From contig NZ_CALIMF010000006.1 in assembly GCF_938028735.1 (NCBI RefSeq), positions 58,467 through 122,466 on the forward strand: a stretch of 64,000 nucleotides of DNA, read 5' to 3'. Below are positions 17,072-26,232 of the stretch, piece by piece. This stretch comes from an uncultured Thermanaerothrix sp. (GTDB taxonomy: Bacteria; Chloroflexota; Anaerolineae; Anaerolineales; Anaerolineaceae). Below the pieces are notes generated by a model, which saw nothing but the letters and a program-made list of their open reading frames with translations, had not been told where the DNA came from and made no database searches. A program made the translations under genes and the position numbers. Position 1 is the first letter of the stretch. Every line of letters starts with the position of its first letter.

Positions 17072-18183
17072 ACCCGATGATTTTTATAGGCTTTACCACC
17101 AATCGTGATCAAATCCTTGCGCATTTGAACAGCCGATTCGGCTACCTGGGTAAGCTCCGCATGCTCAAAACCATGGTCCAGGACCGTCTTCTGCATCTCA
17201 GCGTAGAGCAAAGCATTTCCTCCTCGCCCATGATACTCTGGGAGTACCCCAGCCCCATTGAGGGAAATCCATTTGGTCCGCCGCATCTCCAGCAAAAGGT
17301 CCACAATCGCCCATGGCGTCAAACGGCCACGGGCCCGCTGGAGGGCTTCAGAAACATCCGGAAAACCAAAAAGAAATCCGACCACTTTATCTTTGCTCAA
17401 GATTATCTTGATCAGACGAGGATTGGCGATAGTAATAAGGGTATCAACAACAAAATCCACCTCTCGCTCAGTTAGTGGGTAATACTCCCAATTATTAATA
17501 AAGGTTTCATTGTAGGCCTTGCCAATCTTTTTAGCCCACTGGCGCAATTCAGACTTTGTCTCAAAGTTCTTGACTTCAAAATATCCTCGTTCCTGAACCC
17601 GCTTGGCAACCTCGCGCACTTTTTCGGGCAAATTGAAATTGCTACGATGTAAATAACAGGAGACAAAATCCACTTCCTTCTGAAAACCCAACATCTCCAT
17701 AAACTGGGGATAATAAGGTGGATTGTAATTCATCATGGTCATCATCTGGCGATGCTCAAACCCCTCAATAAGAATCCCGTAGCCATCAAAGGGACTGAAG
17801 CCTTTTGGGCCAACGATCTCATTAAGTCCTCGTTGGCGAGCCCATTCAAACGCCCGTTCGAATAGGGCTTGCGCTACCTCCAGGTCTTCAACACTCTCAA
17901 AGAGATAGAACTGGGCCTGTTGGGTGCCGTGATATTGATTATACGGACGGTTTTCCATAACCGCGATACGCCCCACGATCTCACCATCACGGCGAGCGAT
18001 AAAGAAATCGGCATCCGAGTGTTCGTAAAAAGGATGTTTGTTGCGATTGAGCATTAATCGAATATCGCTCAAAATCGGCGGTACCCATTGCGGGCAGTCC
18101 TTATAGATCTTAAAGGGAAAGCGCACAAACGCTTCAACCTGAGATTTATTTGCCGTATCTAATTGCTCAATTTGAATTCCCAT
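17053..18183 (-). CDS. GNAT-family acetyltransferase-like protein
   Basis: The protein has 376 aa. There appear to be two GNAT-like halves: an N-terminal half with 'DADFFIARRDGEIVGRIAVMENRPYNQ' (about 57-85), and a C-terminal half with 'KDKVVGFLFGFPDVSEAL' and the acetyl-CoA loop-like 'GVLPEYHGRGGNALLYAEM' (about 310-330). Proteins of this length and opening (FVRFPFKIYKDCPQWVPP) are widespread as uncharacterised GNATs. The substrate is unknown. It converges on the GT39-like gene with a 19-base overlap and diverges from the DUF255 gene. Confidence 0.7.
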   Translation of the reverse strand: MGIQIEQLDTANKSQVEAFVRFPFKIYKDCPQWVPPILSDIRLMLNRNKHPFYEHSDADFFIARRDGEIVGRIAVMENRPYNQYHGTQQAQFYLFESVEDLEVAQALFERAFEWARQRGLNEIVGPKGFSPFDGYGILIEGFEHRQMMTMMNYNPPYYPQFMEMLGFQKEVDFVSCYLHRSNFNLPEKVREVAKRVQERGYFEVKNFETKSELRQWAKKIGKAYNETFINNWEYYPLTEREVDFVVDTLITIANPRLIKIILSKDKVVGFLFGFPDVSEALQRARGRLTPWAIVDLLLEMRRTKWISLNGAGVLPEYHGRGGNALLYAEMQKTVLDHGFEHAELTQVAESAVQMRKDLITIGGKAYKNHRVYFRHI

Positions 18184-18250
18184 AAGACCTCGCTTGATTA
18201 TGTAGGATTAGTATGTATGTAGGATCAGAATAGATTTCAGTATATACCCA

Positions 18251-18304
18251 GGTTTACGGGATTAGCAAGGGGATTTATTTCACAATTCCTTAACCCCGTA
18301 AACC
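18251..18304. repeat. Large interrupted inverted repeat in a divergent promoter region
   Basis: GGTTTACGGG (18251-18260) is the exact inverse complement of CCCGTAAACC (18295-18304), with 34 bases between containing a smaller AAGG/CCTT match. It lies 20 bases before a TATAAT (18324-18329) and between two divergent genes, so it may be an operator. Confidence 0.45.
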
Positions 18305-18323
18305 AAGACGAGTTTTCTTCGGT

Positions 18324-18329
18324 TATAAT
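18324..18329 (+). promoter_or_regulatory. -10 element for the DUF255 gene
   Basis: A perfect TATAAT lies 42 bases before the ATG at 18371. No convincing -35 is seen; the inverted repeat at 18251-18304 lies where an activator or repressor could act. Confidence 0.4.
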
Positions 18330-18370
18330 CACGATAAAATTAATCTGAATTGCAAAATATAGGACACACT

Positions 18371-20404
18371 ATGAATCGCTTGCAATACTCGGCCTCGCCC
18401 TACCTCTTACAGCATGCCAATAACCCTGTTGATTGGTATCCTTGGGGAGAAGAAGCCATTACCAAAGCGCGCCGTGAGGATAAACCTATTTTCCTTAGCA
18501 TTGGTTACGCTGCCTGCCATTGGTGCCATGTGATGGCCCATGAGTCTTTTGAGGATGAACAAGTGGCAGCCTTTCTCAATGCCCATTTTGTTCCTATCAA
18601 AGTAGACCGCGAAGAACATCCAGATGTAGATGCTCTCTACATGAACGCCGTTATTGCAATGACCGGCCAGGGTGGATGGCCCCTTTCAGTTTTCCTCACA
18701 CCATCACTCGAGCCCTTCTTTGGGGGTACCTATTTCCCACCGGTACCTCGGCATGGATTACCTTCGTTTTTACAAGTATTGCAGGCTGTTCACTACACCT
18801 GGGTAAGCGACCGACAGAGCCTCCAGAACCTGGCTGGCAAAGTGTTCAAACACCTGCACCAGTCCCACACCTGGCAACCCATCTCCCAGGCTATTAGTTA
18901 CGAAACCGTGCTTACGGCGGCCCTGAACGAACTTGAACGTACCTACGATTGGCAACACGGCGGTTGGGGCCGTGCACCTAAATTTCCCCAGCCTCTCGCT
19001 ATCGAGTTCCTGTTAACCCAGGCTAGCCGGGGCCACGCCCACGCCCAGAACCTTGCCTTTCACGCCCTACACGCCATGGCCAGCGGCGGGATTTTCGATC
19101 TCGTTGGAGGTGGATTCCACCGCTACAGCACCGACGCGGATTGGTGCATACCCCACTTTGAGAAGATGCTGTATGATAACGCCCAACTTGCAACCGTATA
19201 TCTCCAGGCTTATCTTCTTTCAAAAGACGAAACCTTTCGCTATATTGCCAGACGTACCCTGGATTTCGTTCTGAACGAACTAACCCACCCTGCGGGTGGA
19301 TTTTACGCCAGCCTAGACGCTGATTCAGAAGGAGAAGAAGGGAAGTTTTACACGTGGTCAATTGAGGAACTCAAAACCCTCCTAGGTGAAGTTGCAACCT
19401 GGCAGGATTTCAGTCAGACATACTGCCTGGATGAAAGGGTTGCTCATGAGGGAAAATTGGTGCTCAAAGTCAAGTCCACCTGGCCTGAACTCGCGCAAAA
19501 ACAGGATCGCGAATTAGCCGAGTGTCTTAGGCATGCGGTTGACCTTCTTCATCCGCTCTTACTTCAACGCCAGCGACGTGTGCGTCCTGCTACCGACAAA
19601 AAGATCATTGTGACTTGGAACGCATTAACTATTCGGGCTCTTGCCCTAGCCGGTCGCCATTTGGGGCACCTGCATTATCTAAAAGCCGCCCAAAATGCGG
19701 CTAACTTCATCCTGGAAAACCTCTATTGGGATCACCGTCTCTATCGCTCATGGCATGAAGGCGTACTCGGTCCTCTCGCCCGTCTTGAAGATTACGCCTC
19801 GCTCATCCTCGCTCTACTTGAACTCTACCAGACCGATTTTGACAACGCCTGGTTTGTTTGGGCTAGTCAACTAGCCCACGAAATGCTGGATCGCTTTCGT
19901 GACTCTGCGGGTGGCTTCTTCGATTCGCCCCAAGATGATAACTCCCTCCCCATTCGCCCTAAAGAGATCCAGGATAGCGCAACTCCCTCAGGCAATGCTC
20001 TAGCAGCCCATGCTTTGCTAACCCTCGCTTACCTGGACGAACACGGAGAGTGGGAAGCCATGACACACAACCTTCTGACTTGGATTGCAAGTGCTTGCCA
20101 ACGCTATCCGCTGGGATTTGCATCCTTTCTGCGTTGTATGGATTTGGCCCTTGGACCAATACAGCAACTTGTATTCCTATGGAGAGATCCGGGAGCAACA
20201 GCTCTCTATCTAAATCACCTCCATGGCCAATACCGCCCACGTTTGATCCTCGCAGGGAGCACAGTACCCCCTGCTTCCAACGCACCCGCCTTAGTGCGTC
20301 TCAATCACCCCGCTCCTGAGGTGCCGGTAACAGCATTCATTTGCAACAATTTTATCTGCCTCCGCCCCACCACCTCATTTGCAGAGTTCATTGCACAAAT
20401 TTAG
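18371..20404 (+). CDS. DUF255 thioredoxin-like domain protein (YyaL/SPATA20 family)
   Basis: The protein has 677 aa, the full family length. The N-terminal thioredoxin-like DUF255 domain opens with '[20 protein letters not shown]' and has the CHWC motif (Cys49, Cys52) and '[11 protein letters not shown]'. It is followed by an alpha/alpha six-barrel resembling glycan epimerases or glycosidases ('[28 protein letters not shown]'). The function of the family is unsettled. The start at 18371 is chosen because AGGA lies 6 bases upstream. The TAG stop overlaps the TAA of the convergent DhaM-EI gene in TTAG (20401-20404). Confidence 0.88.
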   Translation: MNRLQYSASPYLLQHANNPVDWYPWGEEAITKARREDKPIFLSIGYAACHWCHVMAHESFEDEQVAAFLNAHFVPIKVDREEHPDVDALYMNAVIAMTGQGGWPLSVFLTPSLEPFFGGTYFPPVPRHGLPSFLQVLQAVHYTWVSDRQSLQNLAGKVFKHLHQSHTWQPISQAISYETVLTAALNELERTYDWQHGGWGRAPKFPQPLAIEFLLTQASRGHAHAQNLAFHALHAMASGGIFDLVGGGFHRYSTDADWCIPHFEKMLYDNAQLATVYLQAYLLSKDETFRYIARRTLDFVLNELTHPAGGFYASLDADSEGEEGKFYTWSIEELKTLLGEVATWQDFSQTYCLDERVAHEGKLVLKVKSTWPELAQKQDRELAECLRHAVDLLHPLLLQRQRRVRPATDKKIIVTWNALTIRALALAGRHLGHLHYLKAAQNAANFILENLYWDHRLYRSWHEGVLGPLARLEDYASLILALLELYQTDFDNAWFVWASQLAHEMLDRFRDSAGGFFDSPQDDNSLPIRPKEIQDSATPSGNALAAHALLTLAYLDEHGEWEAMTHNLLTWIASACQRYPLGFASFLRCMDLALGPIQQLVFLWRDPGATALYLNHLHGQYRPRLILAGSTVPPASNAPALVRLNHPAPEVPVTAFICNNFICLRPTTSFAEFIAQI

Positions 20405-22941
20405 TCCATCATACCCAACATGCGCAAGAACTCCGTGGCCAGTTGGCGAACCTCGGAGGCTTTTGCGCATTTTACAGCCTTCTGGGCCAGATTTTGCGCA
20501 TCGCTCATTGTCATGGTGCGAAGGATTGCCTTAACCTTCGGAATGCCAGCAGGGTTAACACTCAATTCATCAACACCCAACCCAGCCAGAATGGGCACCG
20601 CCTCTGCTTCACCGGCCAATTCACCACATACCCCCACCCATTTTCCCTCTTGATGGGCAGCCTGTACCACCTGCTCAACCAATCGCAATACTGCCGGATG
20701 CAAAGCATCGGCTAAATAGGCCAGGCGGGGATTTCCTCGCTCGGCTGCTAACGTGTATTGGGTCAGATCATTCGTACCAATGCTGAAGAAATCCACGACA
20801 GCAGCTAGTTTTTCCGCCTTGATCGCCGCCGACGGAATCTCGACCATGATCCCGGTCTCAATCGGCCAAGCATGGGCAATACCCTCATTTTCAAGATCGC
20901 GATGAACCTGCACCAGGAACTCGCGCGCTTGCTCAACCTCTTCGAGGGTAGCGACCATGGGGAACATAATCCTCAGATTAGCCAGCGCTCCTGCACGCAG
21001 GATTGCGCGTAGCTGTGTACGGAACAAATCGGGTTGTTGTAGAGAAAGACGCAGAGCCCGCACGCCCAAAAACGGATTGGCTTCTGGTTCCATCGGGATA
21101 TAGGGCAAGGGTTTGTCTCCACCCACATCCAAGGTGCGCACAATGACGGGCTGGCCTCTTAGCGCCAATCCAACATCGCGAATTGCTTGAAATTGCTCTT
21201 CTTCCGAGGGTGGAGTTTGCCGCGTAAGGAAGAGAAATTCTGTGCGTAGTAAGCCAATGCCTTCTGCCCCATTTTGAACCGCCAACTGGGCATCCGCCAA
21301 GTTACCAGCGTTGGCCACCACTTCCACCCGCTTGCCATCGCGCGTTACCGCCGGTTGTAGACTGCTAGCCAGCAGTCTTTGACGTTCTTCAAGCCAGCGT
21401 TTCCGCTCGGCCTCCAATTCGCTACGCACCCGTTCATCGGGATTGACCCAAACACGCCCGCGGAACCCATTTAGACCTAACATTACGCCCCCAGGCAATC
21501 GCCTGATCGCAGGGGACAAGCCGGTTACCGCCGGAATGCCTAGCGAGCGCGCCAAAATAGCACTATGCGATGTTGGTCCTCCACTTAGAGTGATAATCCC
21601 GTGGATGTGTTCAAGATCTAACTGAGCCGTCTCAGAGGGCGTCAGTTCATCCGCCATCAGAATCACAGGGTGCTCAAAAGTGATTTTCTCCCGCGCTTCC
21701 CCACTCAGGGCACGCAATACTTGATTACCCACATCTTGGACATCCAACGCCCGCTGCCGCAGATAGGGATCTTCCAGGCTTTGATACTGGGCAACCATGG
21801 CCTCCACACTGGTTTGCCACGCCCACGCCGCATTATAACGCTGCTCAAAGATCAGCCGTTGGGCAGGCTGGAGCAAATCAGGATCATCCAACAGCAGGGC
21901 ATGAGCCTCAAAAATCGCCGCTTCATCCGGACCAACTCGGGCCACCATTTCACGGTAACGGGTCTGGATATCTTTTCGCACTTTTTGGATGGCATCCTGC
22001 AAACGCCCCCACTCTGCTTCTGGATCACTAACATAGTCGTGAGATACCATTGGGGGCAAGGACTCATAATGATAAAGCGATGCCACCGCCACCCCATCAG
22101 AGACGGGAAGCCCCACAAAGACACCTTCTTCCTCTTGTGCCACGACCTCAGCCCCTGCAATGGCCGGCTGAACTGGAGAGGACCCAGCTTCGGCAACACC
22201 CACTGGTTCCCCAAAACGCTCCTCAACCAGCTGGCGTAAGGCTTCCAACGCCTCAGTGGCTTGCTTGCCGCGTGCCAAAATACGGATACGGTGATCGCGT
22301 AAAGCGCCCAGCGTTGCCAATGCATTCAGGCTTTTGGCCGAGACAGGGCCCTTCTGGTTGGTCAGATTTGATACCAGGATCTCGGCGTCAAATTTCGAGG
22401 CCAGTTGCACAAAACGCGCCGCTGGACGCGCGTGTAACCCGTGTGCATTCTTGAGCACAACCTCCACGTGGTGAAAATCTTGCCCCTCTGCTGGTGATGT
22501 GCTCTCCACAGCAGGTGCCGCTATTTCGGCGCTGCCCTCCAGTTGCTCCGCCTTGGGCTGCAGGGCACGGTGGGCTTCGCGACACACCGTCTCAATATCA
22601 CTTCCCAGGCTAGCCTGTACCCCTGCCGCAATGCCACCCTCTACTAACGGCCCTGGACAGAAACGCACCCGTTGACGCACCTCGGGAGGAAGCAATTCCA
22701 AAGCCATTTCTGCGCTCAGAATTGCACTGCCCAGGTCCATCAGCACCAAGACGCCATCTGGACTATCTACCTCGGTAATGGCTCGTGCAATATCTGTCGC
22801 GTCGGTCCCGAACTCAGTATGATCGGGTCCGGCACCCGCTGAAACAGCAATTTTTAGCGCCTCACCTGCCATTTGCCGAATCAAGCCCACCAATGACTCG
22901 GCCAAAGGCTTACTGTGAGAAACCAAAACAAGGCTCACCAT
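20401..22941 (-). CDS. dhaM: DhaM-HPr-Enzyme I fusion, PEP-dependent phosphoryl donor for dihydroxyacetone kinase
   Basis: The protein has 846 aa. Residues 1-130 are a DhaM/EIIA-Man fold ([10 protein letters not shown], His9 as phospho-site; [18 protein letters not shown]). Residues of about 157-243 are HPr ([13 protein letters not shown], His170). From about 275 on there is full Enzyme I: phospho-His in [13 protein letters not shown] (His459), 'LRTEFLF', the PEP site '[14 protein letters not shown]' and CGELAG near the C terminus. It should carry phosphate from PEP through EI and HPr to DhaM and then to ADP on DhaL. E. coli DhaM has the same domain order but a shortened EI; here EI looks complete, so the protein is self-sufficient. 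It is last in the operon, 10 bases after sdhD. Confidence 0.93.
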   Translation of the reverse strand: MVSLVLVSHSKPLAESLVGLIRQMAGEALKIAVSAGAGPDHTEFGTDATDIARAITEVDSPDGVLVLMDLGSAILSAEMALELLPPEVRQRVRFCPGPLVEGGIAAGVQASLGSDIETVCREAHRALQPKAEQLEGSAEIAAPAVESTSPAEGQDFHHVEVVLKNAHGLHARPAARFVQLASKFDAEILVSNLTNQKGPVSAKSLNALATLGALRDHRIRILARGKQATEALEALRQLVEERFGEPVGVAEAGSSPVQPAIAGAEVVAQEEEGVFVGLPVSDGVAVASLYHYESLPPMVSHDYVSDPEAEWGRLQDAIQKVRKDIQTRYREMVARVGPDEAAIFEAHALLLDDPDLLQPAQRLIFEQRYNAAWAWQTSVEAMVAQYQSLEDPYLRQRALDVQDVGNQVLRALSGEAREKITFEHPVILMADELTPSETAQLDLEHIHGIITLSGGPTSHSAILARSLGIPAVTGLSPAIRRLPGGVMLGLNGFRGRVWVNPDERVRSELEAERKRWLEERQRLLASSLQPAVTRDGKRVEVVANAGNLADAQLAVQNGAEGIGLLRTEFLFLTRQTPPSEEEQFQAIRDVGLALRGQPVIVRTLDVGGDKPLPYIPMEPEANPFLGVRALRLSLQQPDLFRTQLRAILRAGALANLRIMFPMVATLEEVEQAREFLVQVHRDLENEGIAHAWPIETGIMVEIPSAAIKAEKLAAVVDFFSIGTNDLTQYTLAAERGNPRLAYLADALHPAVLRLVEQVVQAAHQEGKWVGVCGELAGEAEAVPILAGLGVDELSVNPAGIPKVKAILRTMTMSDAQNLAQKAVKCAKASEVRQLATEFLRMLGMMD

Positions 22942-22951
22942 AGAAAATGAC

Positions 22952-23329
22952 TCAGGCTCCCCAATTGATAACAGCGAACAACAACCAAATGCCGTAACCG
23001 GTAGCCACCAAACCGACAGTCACTAACAAAGCATCAACAACCCGCATGATGTTTTTCTTAAGATTTAAATCCAGCAAAATACTCCGCGTGCCAATCAGGG
23101 AGTGAGATACCACAAACACGAGGAAAAACCCCTCCATAATGGGCACGATAGGGTAGTTCCGGTAGTAGGCCACAACCTCAGCATGTGAAAGCAAACCCTC
23201 CGGGGCCAGATAATGGTTGACCAAAAAGTGAATAAATAGGATCACGATGATCAACAGCCCGGTCACAATTTTGATAAACCACAAAAGATAACTCTCACCT
23301 GCTTTGGGTTGAGAAATTGTGTTCTGCAT
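22952..23329 (-). CDS. Succinate dehydrogenase-type cytochrome b membrane anchor, SdhD-like
   Basis: The protein has 125 aa with three hydrophobic helices (about 17-38, 62-85 and 98-120). The SHSLIGTRSILLDL stretch (75-88) matches the conserved His-x-Gly-x-Arg...Asp pattern of SQR/QFR anchor subunits; His76, with His34 or His39, could ligate heme b. The order after sdhB and sdhC is that of an sdhBCD set, but the flavoprotein upstream is GlpA, not SdhA. It would hold the electron-transfer module in the membrane and reduce quinone. It follows sdhC by 12 bases. Confidence 0.8.
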   Translation of the reverse strand: MQNTISQPKAGESYLLWFIKIVTGLLIIVILFIHFLVNHYLAPEGLLSHAEVVAYYRNYPIVPIMEGFFLVFVVSHSLIGTRSILLDLNLKKNIMRVVDALLVTVGLVATGYGIWLLFAVINWGA

Positions 23330-23341
23330 GATCCCTCCTTA

Positions 23342-23737
23342 TCAATGCGTCGCAAACATGCGCAGTCCAAAAATAAGTGAACCCACAAGGGTGAGACCTA
23401 GCACCCCATATAACAATTGCTTCTGGGCTGGAACGCCAACCCCGAAACTGTTGAGCGCAATGCGCACACCGTTCAAACCATGGTACAAACCACCAATGAT
23501 CACAAGCATTTCCCCAAACATAATCAAGGGTTGCTTGGCAAAGGCAATGAAGGAATCATAGGCTTCTGGCCCCTGAGCCAATTTGCCTAGCATGATCAGG
23601 TGAAGATAAAGATAGACGGTCAACCCAATGGCAGTCAGACGGTTGAGAATGAACCCCCATCCACCAACCCGCCGTCCACGTGGATCAAACCAGTCCAGAA
23701 TACCCCGAGTGTTGGGTTTCTTTGTAGGATTTTCCAT
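23342..23737 (-). CDS. Succinate dehydrogenase-type cytochrome b subunit, SdhC-like
   Basis: The protein has 131 aa from the ATG at 23737, chosen because AAAAGGAG lies 9 bases upstream; the longer open frame to 23830 reads back into sdhB. There are three helices (about 28-50, 70-95 and 106-127). LNRLTAIGLTVYLYLHL resembles the SdhC helix I, and LYHGLNGVRIAL (84-95) is the SdhC-type His/Arg motif. His46 and His86 are candidate heme ligands. With SdhD it forms the quinone-reducing anchor for the Fe-S subunit encoded just upstream, here apparently in the service of GlpA. Confidence 0.82.
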   Translation of the reverse strand: MENPTKKPNTRGILDWFDPRGRRVGGWGFILNRLTAIGLTVYLYLHLIMLGKLAQGPEAYDSFIAFAKQPLIMFGEMLVIIGGLYHGLNGVRIALNSFGVGVPAQKQLLYGVLGLTLVGSLIFGLRMFATH

Positions 23738-23760
23738 GGTAGTACACTCCTTTTCCTGGA

Positions 23761-24507
23761 TTAGGCTCCTCCAAACCAGCGCCTGATACGCTGGGCCAAT
23801 ACCTGTCGCCGCAAATCCATGATCCGCCATCCGGGATCAACGCTAGAAGGACACACAGCCGTGCATTCATACGCGCTGTGGCAACGCCAAACACCATCCA
23901 CACAATCTACCACCGCGGTCAAATCAGGAGCACGTCCCAGCCCCTGCAACTGAGCCGCAGCGAGGACAGCCGGGCCGAGATATTCCTCGGCAGTACCAGC
24001 AACTGGGCAGGCACTAATGCACAAACCACACTCGATGCAGTCTGCCAAGCGCAGGTATTCCTTGCCATCGTCCATCGGTACTTCCCGCGGCGGCTTGATG
24101 CCCTCACCCTCCAAAGGCGCCATTGAAAGGGGGTGTACCGCCGGAGCATGGACCTTATCCATCCCCACGTAAAGGCGGCTCATATCCACTACCAAATCGC
24201 TAATGACCGGGAAGTTGCGCAAGGGTTCAATTCGCAAGGTGCCACCATTCGAGGTGACATCTCGAATACGCGTAATGCAGGTTAACTTTTCCACCCCATT
24301 GACCCGCATTCCGCATGCACCACAGGTGGAATGGTGGCAGGCATGGGCAAAAACCAACGACCGATCATGAAAGGCCCATATACGTTCGACCCCATCAATC
24401 ACGTACTCTTCGGGGCTGACCTCAAGGGTGAAAGTCTGATAATGAGGTGCTCCCTCCCCTTTCTTGCGATACACCACAAAATTAACGGTCCACTTTTCCT
24501 CACTCAT
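23761..24507 (-). CDS. Succinate dehydrogenase/fumarate reductase-type iron-sulfur subunit, SdhB-like
   Basis: The protein has 248 aa. All three clusters are intact. The [2Fe-2S] ligands are Cys57, 62, 65 and 77, with the C-x4-C-x2-C-x11-C spacing of E. coli SdhB. The [4Fe-4S] and [3Fe-4S] ligands are CIECGLCISACP (157-168) and CHSAYECTAVCP (209-220). It would carry electrons from a flavoprotein to the cytochrome b anchor. In place of sdhA, glpA sits 39 bases upstream. GGAG lies 7 bases before the ATG. It is not GlpC: that family has two CCG-type domains, absent here. Confidence 0.9.
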   Translation of the reverse strand: MSEEKWTVNFVVYRKKGEGAPHYQTFTLEVSPEEYVIDGVERIWAFHDRSLVFAHACHHSTCGACGMRVNGVEKLTCITRIRDVTSNGGTLRIEPLRNFPVISDLVVDMSRLYVGMDKVHAPAVHPLSMAPLEGEGIKPPREVPMDDGKEYLRLADCIECGLCISACPVAGTAEEYLGPAVLAAAQLQGLGRAPDLTAVVDCVDGVWRCHSAYECTAVCPSSVDPGWRIMDLRRQVLAQRIRRWFGGA

Positions 24508-24546
24508 AGGTGTGCTCCATGCAAGAGTATGGGCTGGTTCAGAGGA

Positions 24547-25710
24547 TTAATCTACGTAGAATTTACGATACGAAATCAACGGCGTCTCTGCCGTCGTGCA
24601 AGGGACGTTCACACCCAGCTTCTTACACACCAGATCCACCGTCTTCTCTGCCATCAAGCGCAAGGTGGTCGCTTTCCCACCAGTAATAGTAACCAATCCC
24701 TCGACATTATCGGTTTCTTTGTGATCATACGCCTTGAAAGTACGCGAAATGCTTCGCCCAGGCGCACCACTGCCGATCAATGGACGGGTAGCCATGTAAG
24801 CCCCCCGCTCTTTAGTCTGTCGCAAGGCCGGGATCAATTCGGAGCCGCGCTCAATCATCAGAGCCACATGATCCGGCAAAACCGGCACGTAATCAGGATC
24901 CTCAATAGAAAATGAAGTTGTCCCGACGACCATCATCCGCCGTTGGGGTAAAACAATATCTCCATCTCCCGGTTTATTGAGCCGATTAATGGCGCGTTGG
25001 GTCAAACGCTTATCATAGGCTACCATCACACCCGGCGTCGGCGCAATCGGTACGCGGATGCCAGCCATCGATGTAATTTGGCCTACCCAGGCACCGGTGG
25101 CGTTGACGACAATATCTCCCTCGATCTCAAAGCGTTTATCGGCGGCCCGATTCCAAACCTTTACCCCTTTGATATTTCCCTGACCATCGGTGAGTAAATC
25201 CACTACGTCCGTGTAAAGATGAAACACCGCCCCGTTGGATTTGGCCGTTGCTGCAAAGGCCAATGCCAAACGCAGGGGATCAAACGTGCCATCCGGCACG
25301 GTAAAGGCGGTTAGAAGTTTGGGGTTGAGATTGGGTTCAATACGCAGCGCTTCCTTAGGGGTCAATTCACGGATAGGGATTTTGCACTCCTCACAACCCT
25401 GGATGAATTTCTCGCGATATTCCAAATCGCTTTCATCCACAGCAATAAATAGCCCCCCATTTGGTTCAATCGCATCCGGAACAATCAACCGCAGGATTTG
25501 GTTCTCCTGAATGCACTCAATTGCCGATTCTTGATCGTTTACAGCATAACGAGCTCCCGAGTGGAGCAGACCATGGGTACGTCCGGACGTCCCATTAGCA
25601 ATTGGCCCGCGCTCTACCACCGTGACGCGAAAACCACGCAGGGCCAGATCGTGAGCAATCGCCACACCCGTGAAACCAGCCCCAACTACAATCGCATGAT
25701 ATTGGCTCAT
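24547..25710 (-). CDS. glpA: Glycerol-3-phosphate dehydrogenase flavoprotein, GlpA-like, lacking the Bfd-like C-terminal domain
   Basis: The protein has 387 aa and is a DAO-family FAD protein. The dinucleotide fold is VVGAGFTGVAIAHDLALRG (8-26), followed by 'VVERGPIANGTSGRTHGLLHSGARYA' as in GlpA/GlpD. It also has 'VVNATGAWVGQI' and the terminal 'VTITGGKATTLRLMAEKTVDLV'. It should oxidise glycerol-3-phosphate to DHAP. E. coli GlpA is about 540 aa with a C-terminal Bfd-like [2Fe-2S] domain; this protein ends where that domain would start, and no glpB or glpC follows. Its likely electron acceptor is the SdhB-like protein encoded 39 bases downstream. GGAG lies 7 bases before the ATG. Confidence 0.88.
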   Translation of the reverse strand: MSQYHAIVVGAGFTGVAIAHDLALRGFRVTVVERGPIANGTSGRTHGLLHSGARYAVNDQESAIECIQENQILRLIVPDAIEPNGGLFIAVDESDLEYREKFIQGCEECKIPIRELTPKEALRIEPNLNPKLLTAFTVPDGTFDPLRLALAFAATAKSNGAVFHLYTDVVDLLTDGQGNIKGVKVWNRAADKRFEIEGDIVVNATGAWVGQITSMAGIRVPIAPTPGVMVAYDKRLTQRAINRLNKPGDGDIVLPQRRMMVVGTTSFSIEDPDYVPVLPDHVALMIERGSELIPALRQTKERGAYMATRPLIGSGAPGRSISRTFKAYDHKETDNVEGLVTITGGKATTLRLMAEKTVDLVCKKLGVNVPCTTAETPLISYRKFYVD

Positions 25711-25783
25711 AGATACGCTCCTCTATCAGGCTAAAATCTTTTGAGACACTTGCCCTTATGAAATCATTCTGAATTCCAACTGC

Positions 25784-26029
25784 CTACCGTCGAAGCAAGC
25801 GATGAATGAGCAAGAATAACAAAAACACCATCCACAGGCTTCCGCCGAAAACCAACCCCCACAGCAGACTTTCTCCCAAAGGCTTAGAATAAGACCCCTG
25901 CCAAGTCACCCATGCTACCATCAGAACACTGACAACCACCATGGTAATAATGCCACTCTTCATGGACAGCCAGGGTTGTCCAGCGGCAAAAGGATCCTGT
26001 TCGACTTGGCGCTTTTTCTTTTTACTCAT
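25784..26029 (-). CDS. Small two-helix membrane protein in the glycerol operon
   Basis: The protein has 81 aa. A lysine-rich start (MSKKKKRQ) is followed by two hydrophobic helices (about 27-44 and 55-76), ending in HRLLRR. No family is recognised. It lies between glpK and glpA on the same strand, 73 bases before glpA. It might be an accessory anchor of the GlpA-Sdh-like complex, but only position supports this. Confidence 0.6.
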   Translation of the reverse strand: MSKKKKRQVEQDPFAAGQPWLSMKSGIITMVVVSVLMVAWVTWQGSYSKPLGESLLWGLVFGGSLWMVFLLFLLIHRLLRR

Positions 26030-26120
26030 GAACCACCGTCCAGCAACATGTGAATTTTATCATTAATAAGCAGTATTTACCTGAACTCTTAAAAAATCAC
26101 CCATAAAATTTGCATATAAA

Positions 26121-26167
26121 GGGCGGTTATTGGTCAATTGGGCTTGGCCGCCTTGACCCCACCGCCC
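26121..26167. repeat. Long interrupted hairpin between glpK and the small membrane gene
   Basis: GGGCGGT (26121-26127) pairs with ACCGCCC (26161-26167), and GGTCAA (26132-26137) pairs with TTGACC (26153-26158). No T-run follows on either strand. It is the second of two adjacent hairpins in this 203-base gap. AT-rich sequence between it and 26030 might hold a promoter for the downstream genes. Confidence 0.45.
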
Positions 26168-26189
26168 CTACACCCTATCACACAGTTTG

Positions 26190-26221
26190 TTTTAGGGGCA
26201 GGGGAGACCCTGCCCCTAAAA
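26190..26221. repeat. Perfect 14-bp hairpin with GAGA loop downstream of glpK
   Basis: TTTTAGGGGCAGGG (26190-26203) pairs perfectly with CCCTGCCCCTAAAA (26208-26221) around a four-base loop, 11 bases past the glpK stop. Both outer ends are T on the left and A on the right, so neither strand has a T-run after the stem. It is probably an mRNA-stability or dispersed palindromic element, not a classical terminator. Confidence 0.6.
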
Positions 26222-26232
26222 GCGTCTAAAAA

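Noticed and set aside
21670..22239. 189-aa plus-strand open frame opposite the DhaM-HPr-EI gene
   Set aside because: It is a shadow frame of a strongly conserved multidomain protein; its composition looks random.
23761..24507. GlpC instead of an SdhB-like protein
   Set aside because: GlpC has CCG-type cysteine domains; this protein has the [2Fe-2S]/[4Fe-4S]/[3Fe-4S] ligand pattern of SdhB/FrdB.
24331..24915. 194-aa plus-strand open frame opposite sdhB and glpA
   Set aside because: It lies antisense across two well-supported genes and has no recognisable motifs or ribosome site.
26190..26221. Classical terminator after glpK
   Set aside because: The stem is strong but the T-tract lies before, not after, the stem on each strand, so it was listed as a repeat.
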